This document shows positions 29,480 through 38,599 of a stretch of DNA of 64,000 bases, one piece after another. Within the stretch, counting starts at the first letter, position 1. The number at the start of each line of letters is the position of its first letter. The position numbers and the translations under genes are program-made. The notes below the pieces were generated by a model. It made no database searches. It was not told the DNA's origin and saw only the letters and a program-made list of their open reading frames with translations. Source of the DNA: Burkholderia sp. S171 (GTDB lineage Bacteria > Pseudomonadota > Gammaproteobacteria > Burkholderiales > Burkholderiaceae); assembly GCF_009766085.1 (NCBI RefSeq), contig NZ_LMUF01000041.1, forward strand, positions 55,374 to 119,373, given 5' to 3'.

Positions 29480-30547
29480 ATGCTCTCAGAGTTTTCCCTG
29501 ATCGAACGATATTTCTCCCAGCCCGCCGCCGCGTTTCCGGCAACGGGCGACGAGCCGAAGGCGACGCTGGGTATAGGTGATGACTGTGCGCTGCTCGCCC
29601 CCCAGCACGGCCAGCAGTTGGCAATCTCCACCGACATGCTCGTGTCGGGCCGCCATTTTTTCCCCGATGTCGCCCCGTGGGCGCTCGGTTACAAGGCGCT
29701 CGCGGTGAACCTGTCGGACCTCGCCGCCATGGGTGCGAAGCCGCGCGCGTTCACCCTGGCGTTGTCGATGCCAAAGGCCGATGAAAGCTGGCTCGAAGCA
29801 TTCAGCAGCGGTCTCTTCCATATGGCGAACCAGCACGGCTGCGAACTGATTGGCGGCGATACAACCAGCGGCCCGCACGTGTGCATCAGCATTACCGTAT
29901 TCGGCGATGTCCCGGCTGCGCAGGCGCTACGGCGCGACGCGGCGCGCCCGGGCGACGACATCTGGGTGTCCGGCGTCCTGGGCGGTGCACGCGCCGGGCT
30001 CGGTATTCGCCGCGGCGAATGGTCGATGAAAGATCCAGCGGACGAAACCCTTGCAATCAAGGCGCTCGAACAGCCGGAACCGCGCGTGGCGCTCGGCATC
30101 GCGCTGCGGGGAATCGCGCACGCCGCGCTCGATCTCTCCGACGGTCTCGCCGGCGACCTGCTGCATATCCTGAAGCGCTCGAACGTCCGCGCGACGGTGA
30201 ATATCGATCAGATACCGCGTTCCGGCATGCTCGCCACGCTGCCCGAAACCTCGCAGGTGCATTGCATCCTGGCGGGCGGCGATGACTACGAACTCTGCTT
30301 CACCGCGCCCGTCTCCGTGAGGGCCGAAATCGAGCGGATAGGAACGGCGCAGAAAGTTTTGTTGACGCGTATCGGTACAATCGAGGGTCCGGCCGCCGAG
30401 GGACAAGCGGCATCTGGCGCGTCCAGCGCGGCCCCAACGGGCGCGCCTCGCGACTTGCCGGCTGACTTGCCGGCCATCGACTGGCGCGACAACACTGGTC
30501 CGGTTTCTTTCCCAGACACGGGCTTCGACCATTTTCATGCAGACTGA
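29480..30547 (+). CDS. thiL: Thiamine-monophosphate kinase
   Basis: The product has 355 residues from MLSEFSLIERYFSQ; the frame is open further upstream but without family sequence. It has the ATP/Mg-binding GIGDDCALL, STDMLVSGRHFFPDVAPWALGYKALAVNLSDLAAMGA, IGGDTTSGP and LDLSDGLAGDL. It makes thiamine diphosphate by phosphorylating thiamine monophosphate. The C-terminus carries about 30 extra Ala/Gly/Pro-rich residues compared with the usual 320-330. It overlaps pgpA by 11 bases, so the two are translated from one message. Confidence 0.95.
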   Translation: MLSEFSLIERYFSQPAAAFPATGDEPKATLGIGDDCALLAPQHGQQLAISTDMLVSGRHFFPDVAPWALGYKALAVNLSDLAAMGAKPRAFTLALSMPKADESWLEAFSSGLFHMANQHGCELIGGDTTSGPHVCISITVFGDVPAAQALRRDAARPGDDIWVSGVLGGARAGLGIRRGEWSMKDPADETLAIKALEQPEPRVALGIALRGIAHAALDLSDGLAGDLLHILKRSNVRATVNIDQIPRSGMLATLPETSQVHCILAGGDDYELCFTAPVSVRAEIERIGTAQKVLLTRIGTIEGPAAEGQAASGASSAAPTGAPRDLPADLPAIDWRDNTGPVSFPDTGFDHFHAD

Positions 30548-31073
30548 TCCGATCATCGACACAATCGACGACACACCACCCCCGAAGCCATCGCGCCGCA
30601 CGAGCGCGCGCTTCATGCTGTCTCATCCGCTGCATATCCTGTCGCTCGGCTTCGGCAGCGGCTTGTCGCCAATCGCGCCCGGCTCGGTCGGCACCTTGTT
30701 CGCGTGGGTGTCGTTCGTGGTGTTCAACCCGCACCTGACGGTCGCCGAATGGGCCGTGCTGATCGCCGTCGGCTTCGTGGCCGGCTGCTGGTTCTGCGGT
30801 TTCACGGCGAAGAAAATGGGCATTTCCGATCCGTCGCCGGTGGTGTGGGACGAGATCATCGCGTTCTGGCTGGTGTTGCTGTTCGTCACGCCGGCCACGT
30901 TCACCGGGCAGTTGTGGGCGTTCATCGTGTTCCGTTTCTTCGACATGGTGAAACCGCCGCCCATCAGTTATTTCGACCGCCGGTTGAAAGGCGGTTTCGG
31001 CATCATGTTCGACGATATTGCCGCTGCGTTCTTCACGCTGCTCGTGATCGCGCTATGGCGCATGACCATTTGA
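30537..31073 (+). CDS. pgpA: Phosphatidylglycerophosphatase A
   Basis: The product has 178 residues with several membrane helices. It has the PgpA family core LGFGSGLSPIAPGSVGTLFAW, then DPSPVVWDEIIAFWLVLLF and VFRFFDMVKPPPISYFDRRLKGGFGIMFDDIAAA. The enzyme removes phosphate from phosphatidylglycerophosphate in the inner membrane to make phosphatidylglycerol. Its start lies inside the end of thiL. Confidence 0.95.
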   Translation: MQTDPIIDTIDDTPPPKPSRRTSARFMLSHPLHILSLGFGSGLSPIAPGSVGTLFAWVSFVVFNPHLTVAEWAVLIAVGFVAGCWFCGFTAKKMGISDPSPVVWDEIIAFWLVLLFVTPATFTGQLWAFIVFRFFDMVKPPPISYFDRRLKGGFGIMFDDIAAAFFTLLVIALWRMTI

Positions 31074-31127
31074 TTTCTGTCTCGCCTGCATCTCACGTTT
31101 TCGACCGCCCCCACCCGAGGCTTTGCC

Positions 31128-31628
31128 ATGGCTACCGATAAAGTCGTCCACCAGCTCGCCATCCGTGCCGGCAACAAATTGCGCGACGAGCGGCTGATGC
31201 TCGCGACCGCCGAATCGTGCACCGGCGGGATGGTCGCCGCCGCCATGACCGATATTTCCGGCAGCAGCGCGTGGTTCGAGCGCGGCTTCGTCACCTATTC
31301 GAACCTGGCGAAGACCGAGATGATCGGCGTGCCGGCCGAGCTGATCGATCGCCACGGCGCAGTCAGCGAACCGGTTGCCAAAGCCATGGCAGAAGGCGCG
31401 CTGAGGAACAGCCGGGCGCAGGTGTCGCTATCAATTACAGGCGTGGCCGGACCGGGCGGCGGCACGGAAACGAAGCCCGTCGGCATGGTGTCTTTTGCGT
31501 GGAGCAACCGCTTGCACACGGCGGTAGAGACGCAGCAATTCAAGGGCGATCGCGAGCAGATTCGCACCCAGGCGGCGGCGTACGCGCTGCGCGGTTTGCT
31601 GGAATTATTGGAACGCAGGGAACGGTGA
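31128..31628 (+). CDS. pncC: CinA C-terminal domain protein (nicotinamide-nucleotide amidase)
   Basis: The product has 166 residues and is a stand-alone CinA-C domain. It has LATAESCTGGMVAAAMTDISGSSAWFERGFVTYSN, where the active-site Ser/Lys region of PncC lies, and SITGVAGPGGGTETKPVGMVSFAW. PncC deamidates NMN to NaMN in pyridine nucleotide recycling. It follows pgpA by 54 bases in the same direction and probably belongs to the thiL-pgpA unit. Confidence 0.93.
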   Translation: MATDKVVHQLAIRAGNKLRDERLMLATAESCTGGMVAAAMTDISGSSAWFERGFVTYSNLAKTEMIGVPAELIDRHGAVSEPVAKAMAEGALRNSRAQVSLSITGVAGPGGGTETKPVGMVSFAWSNRLHTAVETQQFKGDREQIRTQAAAYALRGLLELLERRER

Positions 31629-31709
31629 GTAGACGGTGATTAAGCAGATGGCGGCAAGACAGGGTGACCAGGGTGAGACAGGAACGGCCATGCACGGACG
31701 GGGTTGCTG

Positions 31710-34700
31710 ATGCCGGCGTTTGCGTACGACACGGCTCAAATCATTAAGTGGCTCGGTTCGCATACCGTTGCCAAGGCACGCGGGTACGTGGACGAAGTGA
31801 CGCGTCTGCACTGGGACGAAGATATCCTGCGCGCCTACGTCCAAGGCACACAACGCCGGCCTTATACCGTGGAGGTCGTGTTTAACGAGCAGCATGGCAA
31901 GCTTTCAGCAAAAGGCCACTGTTCGTGCCCGGTAGTATTCGGCTGCAAGCACGCAGCCGCCGTATTGCTCGCGAGCGCCGCGGACAGACCGCGCGAGTCC
32001 GAAACCGTGCGCCCGGAAGTGGCGGGCTGGCTTGAAGGATTCCGCTCGCGGTTCGCCTCCACTCGCAACGCCTCCGCAAAAAAGCCAGGGGACTCCGGCG
32101 GTGCGCTCGCGCTCGTTTATGTGCTGGGAACATCGCGCATCATGCGCACTGCCGAAGTCGCGTTGCATAAGGTGCGGCTCAGTCCGGACGGCTCGTTCCA
32201 GACGCTCGACCGGCCCTGGACCAATCTGGACGCGGCGCTGGTCAAGCAGCCGAAGTTCGTCAGCGATGAAGACATGACCATCGTGCGGGGGCTCCTCATT
32301 GGACGTACCCGCAACGATTTCGGTGGCTACGGGCTGCACGGCGAAGAAGGTGCGGACCTGATGCATCGCATGCTGGCGACCGGGCGATTGTTCAGCGCCA
32401 TGCCGGCCGACCACGACGCCTCGGAGCCGCGCCGGCCGGTGCGCGAAGGCGCGAAACGGCCGGGACGCATCGAGTGGACACCCGATCCGGACGATCGCGT
32501 GCGTCCCGTGCTGCAAACCGAGCCGCCCGCCACGTTGGTCATTCCCACCGAACCGTTGTGGTTCGTCGACGCGCAAACGCGTGAAGCGGGCGTCGTCGAT
32601 ATGCCGCAACCCGCGCGGCAACTGGCCGATTATTTGTCGATGCCGCCCATCTCGCTTGCCGAAGCGCCGCTGGTCAGCGCGATGCTGCGCGAGGTCGACT
32701 CCGACCTGCCGCCGCCGCCGGAGCCGGAAACGCTGAACGTCCGCATTATCGATAAGGAGCCGGTGCCGGTGCTCCTGCTCGATACACGGCCCGTCAACAG
32801 CAGTTGGCGGTCCCGCGACGAGCGCACGGCCGCGAACGTGCTCGACTTTGCCCTCGTGACGTTCGATTACGACGGTTTCAGCATCGACCCCACGCGCGCC
32901 ACCACGGTCATGCGCTCCGCGTCTGGAGAGATGGTTCAGGTGAGGCGCCGTCACGACGTGGAAGCGCGTTACCTCGCCTCGCTCTACGATCTCGGCTTCC
33001 GCCAGATTCCCTCGCATCAGCGTTTTGGACCCAAGCCCATTCCCAATGGCGTGCTCGGCTTGCCCGTGCCCGACGCATGGGCCGTGTTCACCAACGACGC
33101 GTTGCCCGAGTTACGCGAGAACGGCTGGCGCGTGAGCATGTCGCCGGAATTTCGCTTCGACTTCATTGAGATCGACGACATCCAGGGCACCGCGCGCCAG
33201 GGCACCGACGGCTGGTTCGACCTGGAACTCGGCATTGCCGTGGGCGACCGGAGCGTTCGGCTCGAACCGCTTCTGGCCGACCTGTTCCAGCGCGACCGGC
33301 GCTGGCTGGCTGGCGCTATCGATTCAATCCACGACGACGAAGGCATCGAGCTCAAGACCGATCTTGGCGAGCGGCTGCGGGTGCGGGCGTCGCGGATCAA
33401 GCCGGTGGTGCGCGTACTGATCGATCTCTTCGATACCCTCGGCACGCATCCGCTGCGTGTTTCCGAACAGGACGCCGGACGGCTGGAAGCGCTCAGCGAC
33501 ACGGGCCGCTGGGAGTTTCACGGCGATGTTTCCATTCGCGAGCTGGCTCAGCGTTTGCAGGAAGGTCCGGGGCTGCGGGAAGTGCCCGTGCCGCGAGGTT
33601 TGAATGCCGAGCTTCGCGTGTATCAGCGCGAGGGGCTCAACTGGATGCAGTATTTGCGCGAGCGCAATCTGTCGGGCGTTCTCGCCGATGACATGGGCCT
33701 CGGCAAAACCGTGCAGGCGCTGGCGCACGTGTTGGTCGAGAAAGAGTCGGGACGGCTGGACCGGCCGGTGCTGGTGGTGCTGCCGACCACGCTGGTTCAC
33801 AACTGGCGTGAGGAAGCGAAAAAGTTTGCGCCAGATTTGAGGGTGCTGGATCTGCATGGTCCGCAGCGCAAGGAACGTTTCGATCAGATTGCCGAGCACG
33901 ATCTCGTGCTGACCACGTACCCGCTGCTATGGCGCGATCAGGCGATGTTGTCGTTGCACGAGTACCACCTGCTGATCCTTGATGAAGCGCAGATAGTGAA
34001 GAACGTCGCGACCAAGGCCGCAAAGGGTATTCGCGATTTACGCGCGCGGCATCGGCTGTGTCTGACTGGCACGCCGCTGGAAAACCACTTGGGTGAGCTG
34101 TGGGCGCAATTCGATTTCCTGCTGCCCGGTTTCCTTGGCACACAGAAAGATTTCACGAAGCGTTGGCGCACACCGATCGAGAAATACGACGATCCGGTAC
34201 GGCGCGATTTACTGGTGCGCCGGATTCGGCCGTTCATGCTGCGTCGAAGGAAGGATGAGGTCGCGAAGGAGTTGCCGCAGAAAACGACCATTGTACGGAC
34301 CGTGGCGCTTGAAGGTGCCCAGCGTGATCTGTACGAGACGGTGCGAATCGCGATGCAGGAAAAAGTGCGGATGGCGGTGGCGGACCAGGGTTTGGCGCGC
34401 AGCCATATTGTCGTGCTCGAGGCGTTGCTCAAGTTGCGGCAAGTTTGCTGCGATCCGGCGTTGGTGAAGCTGGCGCGGGCGGGGCGTGTGGAGGAATCGG
34501 CGAAGCTCGATTTGTTACTCGATATGCTGCCGGAGCTGCTTGAGGAAGGGCGCCGGGTGTTGTTGTTTTCGCAGTTCACCGGGATGCTGGCGATTATTGC
34601 TGCCGCGCTCGATAAAGCCGGGCTTCCTTACGTCACATTGACGGGAGATACGACAGACCGGGTTACGCCAGTGACGCGTTTTCAGGACGGCGAGGTGCCG

Positions 34701-35015
34701 TTGTTCCTGATCAGCCTGAAGGCGGGCGGCGTGGGGTTAAATTTGACCGCTGCAGACACGGTGATTCATTACGATCCGTGGTGGAATCCGGCGGCGGAGA
34801 ATCAGGCGACGGACCGGGCGCATCGGATCGGGCAATTGAAGCCGGTGTTCGTTTACAAGCTGATTGTGGCGGGGAGTATTGAAGAACGGATTGTGGCAAT
34901 GCAGGGCCGTAAAGCCGCTCTCGCCGATAGTATTTTGCGTGAGGACGCGGCTGGGGCAGCGAAGTTTTCTGCCGAGGATATTGAGGCGTTGCTGGCGCCA
35001 ATGCCAGTGGTTTGA
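31710..35015 (+). CDS. SNF2-family DEAD/DEAH helicase-like ATPase with SWIM zinc finger
   Basis: The product has about 1101 residues from ATG 31710 (a TTG two codons earlier is also possible). An N-terminal SWIM zinc finger (CSCPVVFGCKH, near 71-81) is followed by a long middle region (about 100-620) rich in Pro and acidic residues, then a complete SNF2 ATPase. Its motifs are DDMGLGKTVQ (near 662), LLILDEAQIVKN, LTGTPLENHLGELW, LLFSQFTGML, GGVGLNLTAADTVIHYDPWWNP and DRAHRIGQ. Such proteins move along or remodel protein-bound DNA; their role in bacteria, including suggested links to RNA polymerase recycling or phage defence, is poorly known. No defence gene is next to it, so I treat it as a genomic helicase of unknown job. 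Confidence 0.9.
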   Translation: MPAFAYDTAQIIKWLGSHTVAKARGYVDEVTRLHWDEDILRAYVQGTQRRPYTVEVVFNEQHGKLSAKGHCSCPVVFGCKHAAAVLLASAADRPRESETVRPEVAGWLEGFRSRFASTRNASAKKPGDSGGALALVYVLGTSRIMRTAEVALHKVRLSPDGSFQTLDRPWTNLDAALVKQPKFVSDEDMTIVRGLLIGRTRNDFGGYGLHGEEGADLMHRMLATGRLFSAMPADHDASEPRRPVREGAKRPGRIEWTPDPDDRVRPVLQTEPPATLVIPTEPLWFVDAQTREAGVVDMPQPARQLADYLSMPPISLAEAPLVSAMLREVDSDLPPPPEPETLNVRIIDKEPVPVLLLDTRPVNSSWRSRDERTAANVLDFALVTFDYDGFSIDPTRATTVMRSASGEMVQVRRRHDVEARYLASLYDLGFRQIPSHQRFGPKPIPNGVLGLPVPDAWAVFTNDALPELRENGWRVSMSPEFRFDFIEIDDIQGTARQGTDGWFDLELGIAVGDRSVRLEPLLADLFQRDRRWLAGAIDSIHDDEGIELKTDLGERLRVRASRIKPVVRVLIDLFDTLGTHPLRVSEQDAGRLEALSDTGRWEFHGDVSIRELAQRLQEGPGLREVPVPRGLNAELRVYQREGLNWMQYLRERNLSGVLADDMGLGKTVQALAHVLVEKESGRLDRPVLVVLPTTLVHNWREEAKKFAPDLRVLDLHGPQRKERFDQIAEHDLVLTTYPLLWRDQAMLSLHEYHLLILDEAQIVKNVATKAAKGIRDLRARHRLCLTGTPLENHLGELWAQFDFLLPGFLGTQKDFTKRWRTPIEKYDDPVRRDLLVRRIRPFMLRRRKDEVAKELPQKTTIVRTVALEGAQRDLYETVRIAMQEKVRMAVADQGLARSHIVVLEALLKLRQVCCDPALVKLARAGRVEESAKLDLLLDMLPELLEEGRRVLLFSQFTGMLAIIAAALDKAGLPYVTLTGDTTDRVTPVTRFQDGEVPLFLISLKAGGVGLNLTAADTVIHYDPWWNPAAENQATDRAHRIGQLKPVFVYKLIVAGSIEERIVAMQGRKAALADSILREDAAGAAKFSAEDIEALLAPMPVV

Positions 35016-35045
35016 GTTGGCACCCGGGGTTAGCGGTTTGGGGTT

Positions 35046-35171
35046 ATGCCGGGGTGATAGGTTCTGATGGTAGCGGTTGGGGTTAGTGCCGGGTTGGTGC
35101 TTTCAATGTCAGTGGTCTGCGTGAGTCGGATTTTCTCTTTATCACTGTTAGCCACTGTGCGTGGCGGCACG
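35046..35171 (+). repeat. Left arm, outer part, of a large inverted repeat
   Basis: Read on the plus strand this matches the reverse complement of about 37143-37265 over nearly its whole length, for example CTCTTTATCACTGTTAGCCA and the GTGCGTGGCGGCACG that follows. The match is very good near the IS and fades outward, close to the stop codon of the SNF2 gene. It is interrupted at 35171 by the IS30-type element. Confidence 0.8.
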
Positions 35172-36406
35172 GGCGGATTCAACCGGTCGATGCAACACCT
35201 ATAACTTCTGCAAGTTTATTGGCTGGCGTCATAAAGTCGAGGGTTTTACGCGGTCTTCCATTCAGAAGTGCGGCGACCTTGTTCAACTCAGCGTGTGAAT
35301 ACCCATCCAGGCGTGTGCCTTTAGGGAAGTACTGACGTAGCAGGCCGTTCGTATTCTCGTTGCTACCGCGTTGCCAAGGACTTCGTGGATCGCAGAAATA
35401 CACGTCGACCTCGGTGGCAAGTGTGAACGTCTTGTGGCTTGCCAGTTCGCGGCCACGGTCCCACGTGAGCGTTTGGCGCAACTCCTTAGGCAGCTTCTTC
35501 ACCTGCTTGATCAGTGCCGACACGACGCTTGTAGTGTCTTTGCCTTGGACTTTCACCAGCATCACAAAGCGCGATTGGCGTTCAACCAGGGTCGCAATAT
35601 GCGAGTTGTTCGAGCCCGATATCAAGTCACCTTCCCAGTGCCCGGGAACCGCTCGATCTTCCACTTCGGCAGGACGTTCGCTGATTGATACAGCATCGAT
35701 GATCGCCCCTCGGTTTTGTCCGCTGCCCGTGGCTTTTTTAGCGCGCCGCATCACGCGATGGGTGCGCAAATGCTCCATCAACTCCTTTTTAAGGACACCC
35801 CGGGCTTGTACATACAGGCTTCGGTAAATCGTTTCGTGTGATAGATGCATGAGCTTATTGACTGGAAACTGCCGTTTGAGCCAGCCCGATATCTGGGCAG
35901 GTGCCCATTGTCGTTTGAGCTTGCTCGCCACGAGCATACGTAGTCGCGCCCGGTTTGAAAGAGCACACGCTTTGGGCCGTAGCGCGTTCTTCCAGGCATT
36001 GGCGTCGGCCTGTTGCGCGCGGTACTTTATCGGTCCGCCGTTGCGTTCGATCTCCCGGCTGATCGTCGATGGCGCTCGGTTCAGGCTCGCTGCAATGCGG
36101 TTTGAAGACCAGTTCGCGCTCAGCCCACGCGAGATCGCTTCGCGCTCCTCGGGCGTCAGTGCACGTGGCGAGCGCTTTCTTGGCGGCGGTGCGATCCCAC
36201 CGCGCTTAGCAAGCATCCGATGCACCGAGCCCACTTCACGCTCCAGCGCCCGACTAATCTCGCTGACAGACTCCGCTGCGCGCCAGCGCTTCCAGATCTC
36301 CCCCTTCTGGGTCGACGTCAACCACGGTTTTGCTTGTCGTTTCATAGCCTCATCCTCCGATTTCCGTATTGGAACAGAGGTGTTGCATCGACCGGTTGAA
36401 TCCGCC
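35172..36406 (-). mobile_element. Complete IS30-family insertion sequence, 1235 bp
   Basis: The element is bounded by perfect 29-bp inverted repeats (35172-35200 and 36378-36406) that begin GGCGGATTCAACCGG. The intact copy of the target in the other repeat arm reads GGCACGTCATTT. Comparison shows that the IS split this site and duplicated the dinucleotide CG (35170-35171 and 36407-36408). A 2-bp duplication and this size fit the IS30 family. The transposase gene fills nearly the whole element and its stop codon lies inside the left inverted repeat. It looks intact. Confidence 0.93.
35179..36345 (-). CDS. IS30-family transposase
   Basis: The product has 388 residues. It has an N-terminal helix-turn-helix region (TSTQKGEIWKRWRAAESVSEISRALERE and LTPEEREAISRGLSANWSSNRIAASLNRAPSTISREIERNG), typical of IS30 transposases. 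The DDE integrase core follows: VPGHWEGDLISGSNNSH (first Asp), LTWDRGRELASH (second Asp) and PWQRGSNENTNGLLRQYFPKGT (Glu in the NEN motif). All three acidic residues are present, so it is probably active. The stop codon falls within the terminal inverted repeat. Confidence 0.95.
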   Translation of the reverse strand: MKRQAKPWLTSTQKGEIWKRWRAAESVSEISRALEREVGSVHRMLAKRGGIAPPPRKRSPRALTPEEREAISRGLSANWSSNRIAASLNRAPSTISREIERNGGPIKYRAQQADANAWKNALRPKACALSNRARLRMLVASKLKRQWAPAQISGWLKRQFPVNKLMHLSHETIYRSLYVQARGVLKKELMEHLRTHRVMRRAKKATGSGQNRGAIIDAVSISERPAEVEDRAVPGHWEGDLISGSNNSHIATLVERQSRFVMLVKVQGKDTTSVVSALIKQVKKLPKELRQTLTWDRGRELASHKTFTLATEVDVYFCDPRSPWQRGSNENTNGLLRQYFPKGTRLDGYSHAELNKVAALLNGRPRKTLDFMTPANKLAEVIGVASTG

Positions 36407-36592
36407 CGTCATTTCTTTGTCCAAAGCGACAAAGAAACGAAGCAAAGAAAACGCTTTCACCGCACTACCCTAAGTGTCCACAGCGTGCAGTTTTCATTCA
36501 TAGGTGCCCCAAAAGCACGGTGCTCGCCAGAACGACGGATGTGTGAACCCCTCCTTCTCGCGAATCCCGACATAGACACGCTTCGCCACCCG
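36407..36592 (+). repeat. Left arm, inner part, of the large inverted repeat
   Basis: This continues the repeat arm broken by the IS. It matches the reverse complement of about 36966-37142 with scattered differences, for example ACCCTAAGTGTCCACAGCGT and GGTGCCCCAAAAGCACGGTG. It contains its own perfect small palindrome TTTCTTTGTC-caaagc-GACAAAGAAA (36412-36437). Similarity stops near 36592. Confidence 0.82.
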
Positions 36593-36965
36593 TGCTCTCG
36601 GGCAAGCACCCTTGCCAATGAACCCGTACGGCCCCACGCGTTTGTGCAGCGCCACTTCGTTTATGAATTAGCCGCCCAGTTTGCGCAGCAATACCCGTGG
36701 AAACAGCTACCTCCTGAGTTTTGGCAGTTGGTTGCGAGCTCTGCCCAGCAATTTCATGGACTACATTTCGGCCGGATGCAGACTGACTGCGTCGTTTATG
36801 TTGAGCGTTTTTTAGCCCGCATACTATTTTTGCCGGCTGCGGCCTCACGCATTTTTATGTCGCATTTTCTTGGTGGGTTGCCGCATGGTTCGGTATGCGA
36901 ACCTATTTAGTGGGTGGCTGACGCGGATAGCGCGGGGTGAACCTTGGGCAGATTCAATCACTGGT
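36593..36965 (+). pseudogene. Central spacer of the inverted repeat with a possible gene remnant
   Basis: The 370 bases between the two arms are less GC-rich than the flanks. One plus-strand frame ending at 36910 reads protein-like from about 36655 (FVYELAAQFAQQYPWKQLPP..., then WQLVASSAQQFHGLHFGRMQ). It has no start codon or Shine-Dalgarno of its own and its upstream part runs into repeat sequence and antisense IS sequence. Codon use is unlike the neighbours (many A/T third positions). I do not recognise it. It could be a fragment of an imported gene or chance. Confidence 0.3.
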
Positions 36966-37265
36966 GGCGAAGCGTGTCAGAACTCGTGTTCGGAGAAGGA
37001 GGGTTTTACACATCCTGCGCTCTGGCGAGCACCGTGCTTTTGGGGCACCTATGAATCAAAACCGCACGCTGTGGACACTTAGGGTAGTGCGGTTAAAGCG
37101 TTTTCTTTGCTTCGTTTCTTTGTCGCTTTGGACAAAGAAATGACGTGCCGCCACGCACAGTGGCTAACAGTGATAAAGAGAAAAGCCGAGTCAAGCACAC
37201 CACTCACACTGAAAGCAACCACCCAGCACTGACCCCGACCGCTACCCCCCCAGAAACCTAAAAAC
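36966..37265 (-). repeat. Right, uninterrupted arm of the large inverted repeat
   Basis: This is the reverse complement of the left arm with the IS removed, and therefore shows the empty IS target site near 37141-37150. It carries the matching TTTCTTTGTC/GACAAAGAAA palindrome and the TTAGCCACTGTGCGTGGCGG segment. The arm reaches to within about 40 bases of the purM stop codon. The stretch 36346-37305 otherwise holds no supported gene. Confidence 0.82.
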
Positions 37266-37305
37266 CCAACACCTCCCCCTCCGGTCCACCGGCGCGAGCG
37301 AAACC

Positions 37306-38361
37306 CTAAACCACTACAGTCTGAGCTTCCCCCGGAAGCGAATCCCGTACCACGCCGATCGACCAAACCTGCTCCCCGGCAGCCGACAAAAGCCCCGTAG
37401 CGGCTTCAGCGTCGCCAGCGGCCACCACCACGACCATCCCGATCCCGCAGTTAAACACCCGATGCATTTCCGCGTCAGCCACACCGCCATGCTTCTGCAG
37501 CCACGAGAACAACGGCGGCAACGGCCACGCCCGGCGATCCAGCTCAACCGTCAGCCCATCGCGCAGAACTCGCGGAATATTCTCAACCAGCCCGCCGCCG
37601 GTGATATGCGCCATACCCTTGACGGCCATCTGCGACATCAGCGACAACAACGGCTTCACGTAAATATGCGTCGGCGCCATCAAGGCATCGGCGAGCGAAC
37701 GGCCATCGAAATCGGCATTCAGGTCAGGCTGCGCACGCTCAATGATCTTGCGCACCAACGAGTACCCATTTGAATGAATGCCGGAAGAAGCCAACCCCAA
37801 AACGACGTCACCAGGCTGAATGGTCGAGCCGTCAATAATCTTGCTCTTCTCAACCGCGCCCACCGCAAATCCGGCCAGATCGTACTCACCGTCCGGATAC
37901 ATGCCCGGCATTTCAGCCGTCTCACCGCCAATCAACGCGCATCCGGCCAGCTCGCAACCCTGCGCGATCCCCTGCACCACGGTCGCGGCTGTATCCACGT
38001 CCAGCTTGCCGCAAGCGAAATAATCGAGGAAAAACAAGGGCTCGGCACCCTGCACCAGGATGTCATTGACGCTCATGGCGACCAGATCCTGGCCCACTGT
38101 GTCATGCTTGTTCAGTTGAAACGCCAGCCGCAGCTTCGTACCCACGCCGTCCGTGCCGGAAACCAGCACCGGCTCTTTGTATCGTTTAGGCACTTCAAAC
38201 AGCGCGCCGAATCCGCCAATTCCCCCCAACACGCCGTCGCGCATGGTTTTCTTGGCAAAGGGCTTGATCCGGTCGACAAGCGCGTCGCCGGCATCGATGT
38301 CCACGCCCGCGTCGCGATAGGACAAACCTTGGGCGTCTGGGGCGGATTTCGGTTGATTCAT
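37306..38361 (-). CDS. purM: Phosphoribosylformylglycinamidine cyclo-ligase (AIR synthetase)
   Basis: The product has 351 residues from MNQPKSAPDAQGLSYRDAGVDIDAGDALVDRIKP. Family motifs are VSGTDGVGTKLRLA, DLVAMSVNDILVQGAEPLFFLDYFACGKLD, ALIGGETAEMPGMYPDGEYDLAGF and HITGGGLVENIPRVL. It closes the imidazole ring in purine synthesis using ATP. It is divergent from hda with about 240 bases between. Its 3' end abuts the inverted-repeat element. Confidence 0.97.
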   Translation of the reverse strand: MNQPKSAPDAQGLSYRDAGVDIDAGDALVDRIKPFAKKTMRDGVLGGIGGFGALFEVPKRYKEPVLVSGTDGVGTKLRLAFQLNKHDTVGQDLVAMSVNDILVQGAEPLFFLDYFACGKLDVDTAATVVQGIAQGCELAGCALIGGETAEMPGMYPDGEYDLAGFAVGAVEKSKIIDGSTIQPGDVVLGLASSGIHSNGYSLVRKIIERAQPDLNADFDGRSLADALMAPTHIYVKPLLSLMSQMAVKGMAHITGGGLVENIPRVLRDGLTVELDRRAWPLPPLFSWLQKHGGVADAEMHRVFNCGIGMVVVVAAGDAEAATGLLSAAGEQVWSIGVVRDSLPGEAQTVVV

Positions 38362-38599
38362 GGGGGATCGGCGAGAAGGTCGGTAAAATGAGATTTTAAC
38401 CGATGCCAGCCGCCCGGCCGGATTTCTCGCAGTTCGCGGCCCTGACTCCAAAAGACCGTACCAAAGCCTTTTCGAGACTCGCGCCTATCCGGCTGGAAAC
38501 TCGACCCTGCGCTCAACGCCTTTCGCCACGGCATAAACCGGGCATCGGCATACTGAGCGCGCCGCTTTTCAAGATACGCCCTGACGGAACCGATTGCCC

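Noticed and set aside
35849..36910. Plus-strand ORF of 353 codons running from the IS into the repeat centre
   Set aside because: Its first two-thirds are antisense to the IS30 transposase. Only the last part was kept as a possible remnant.
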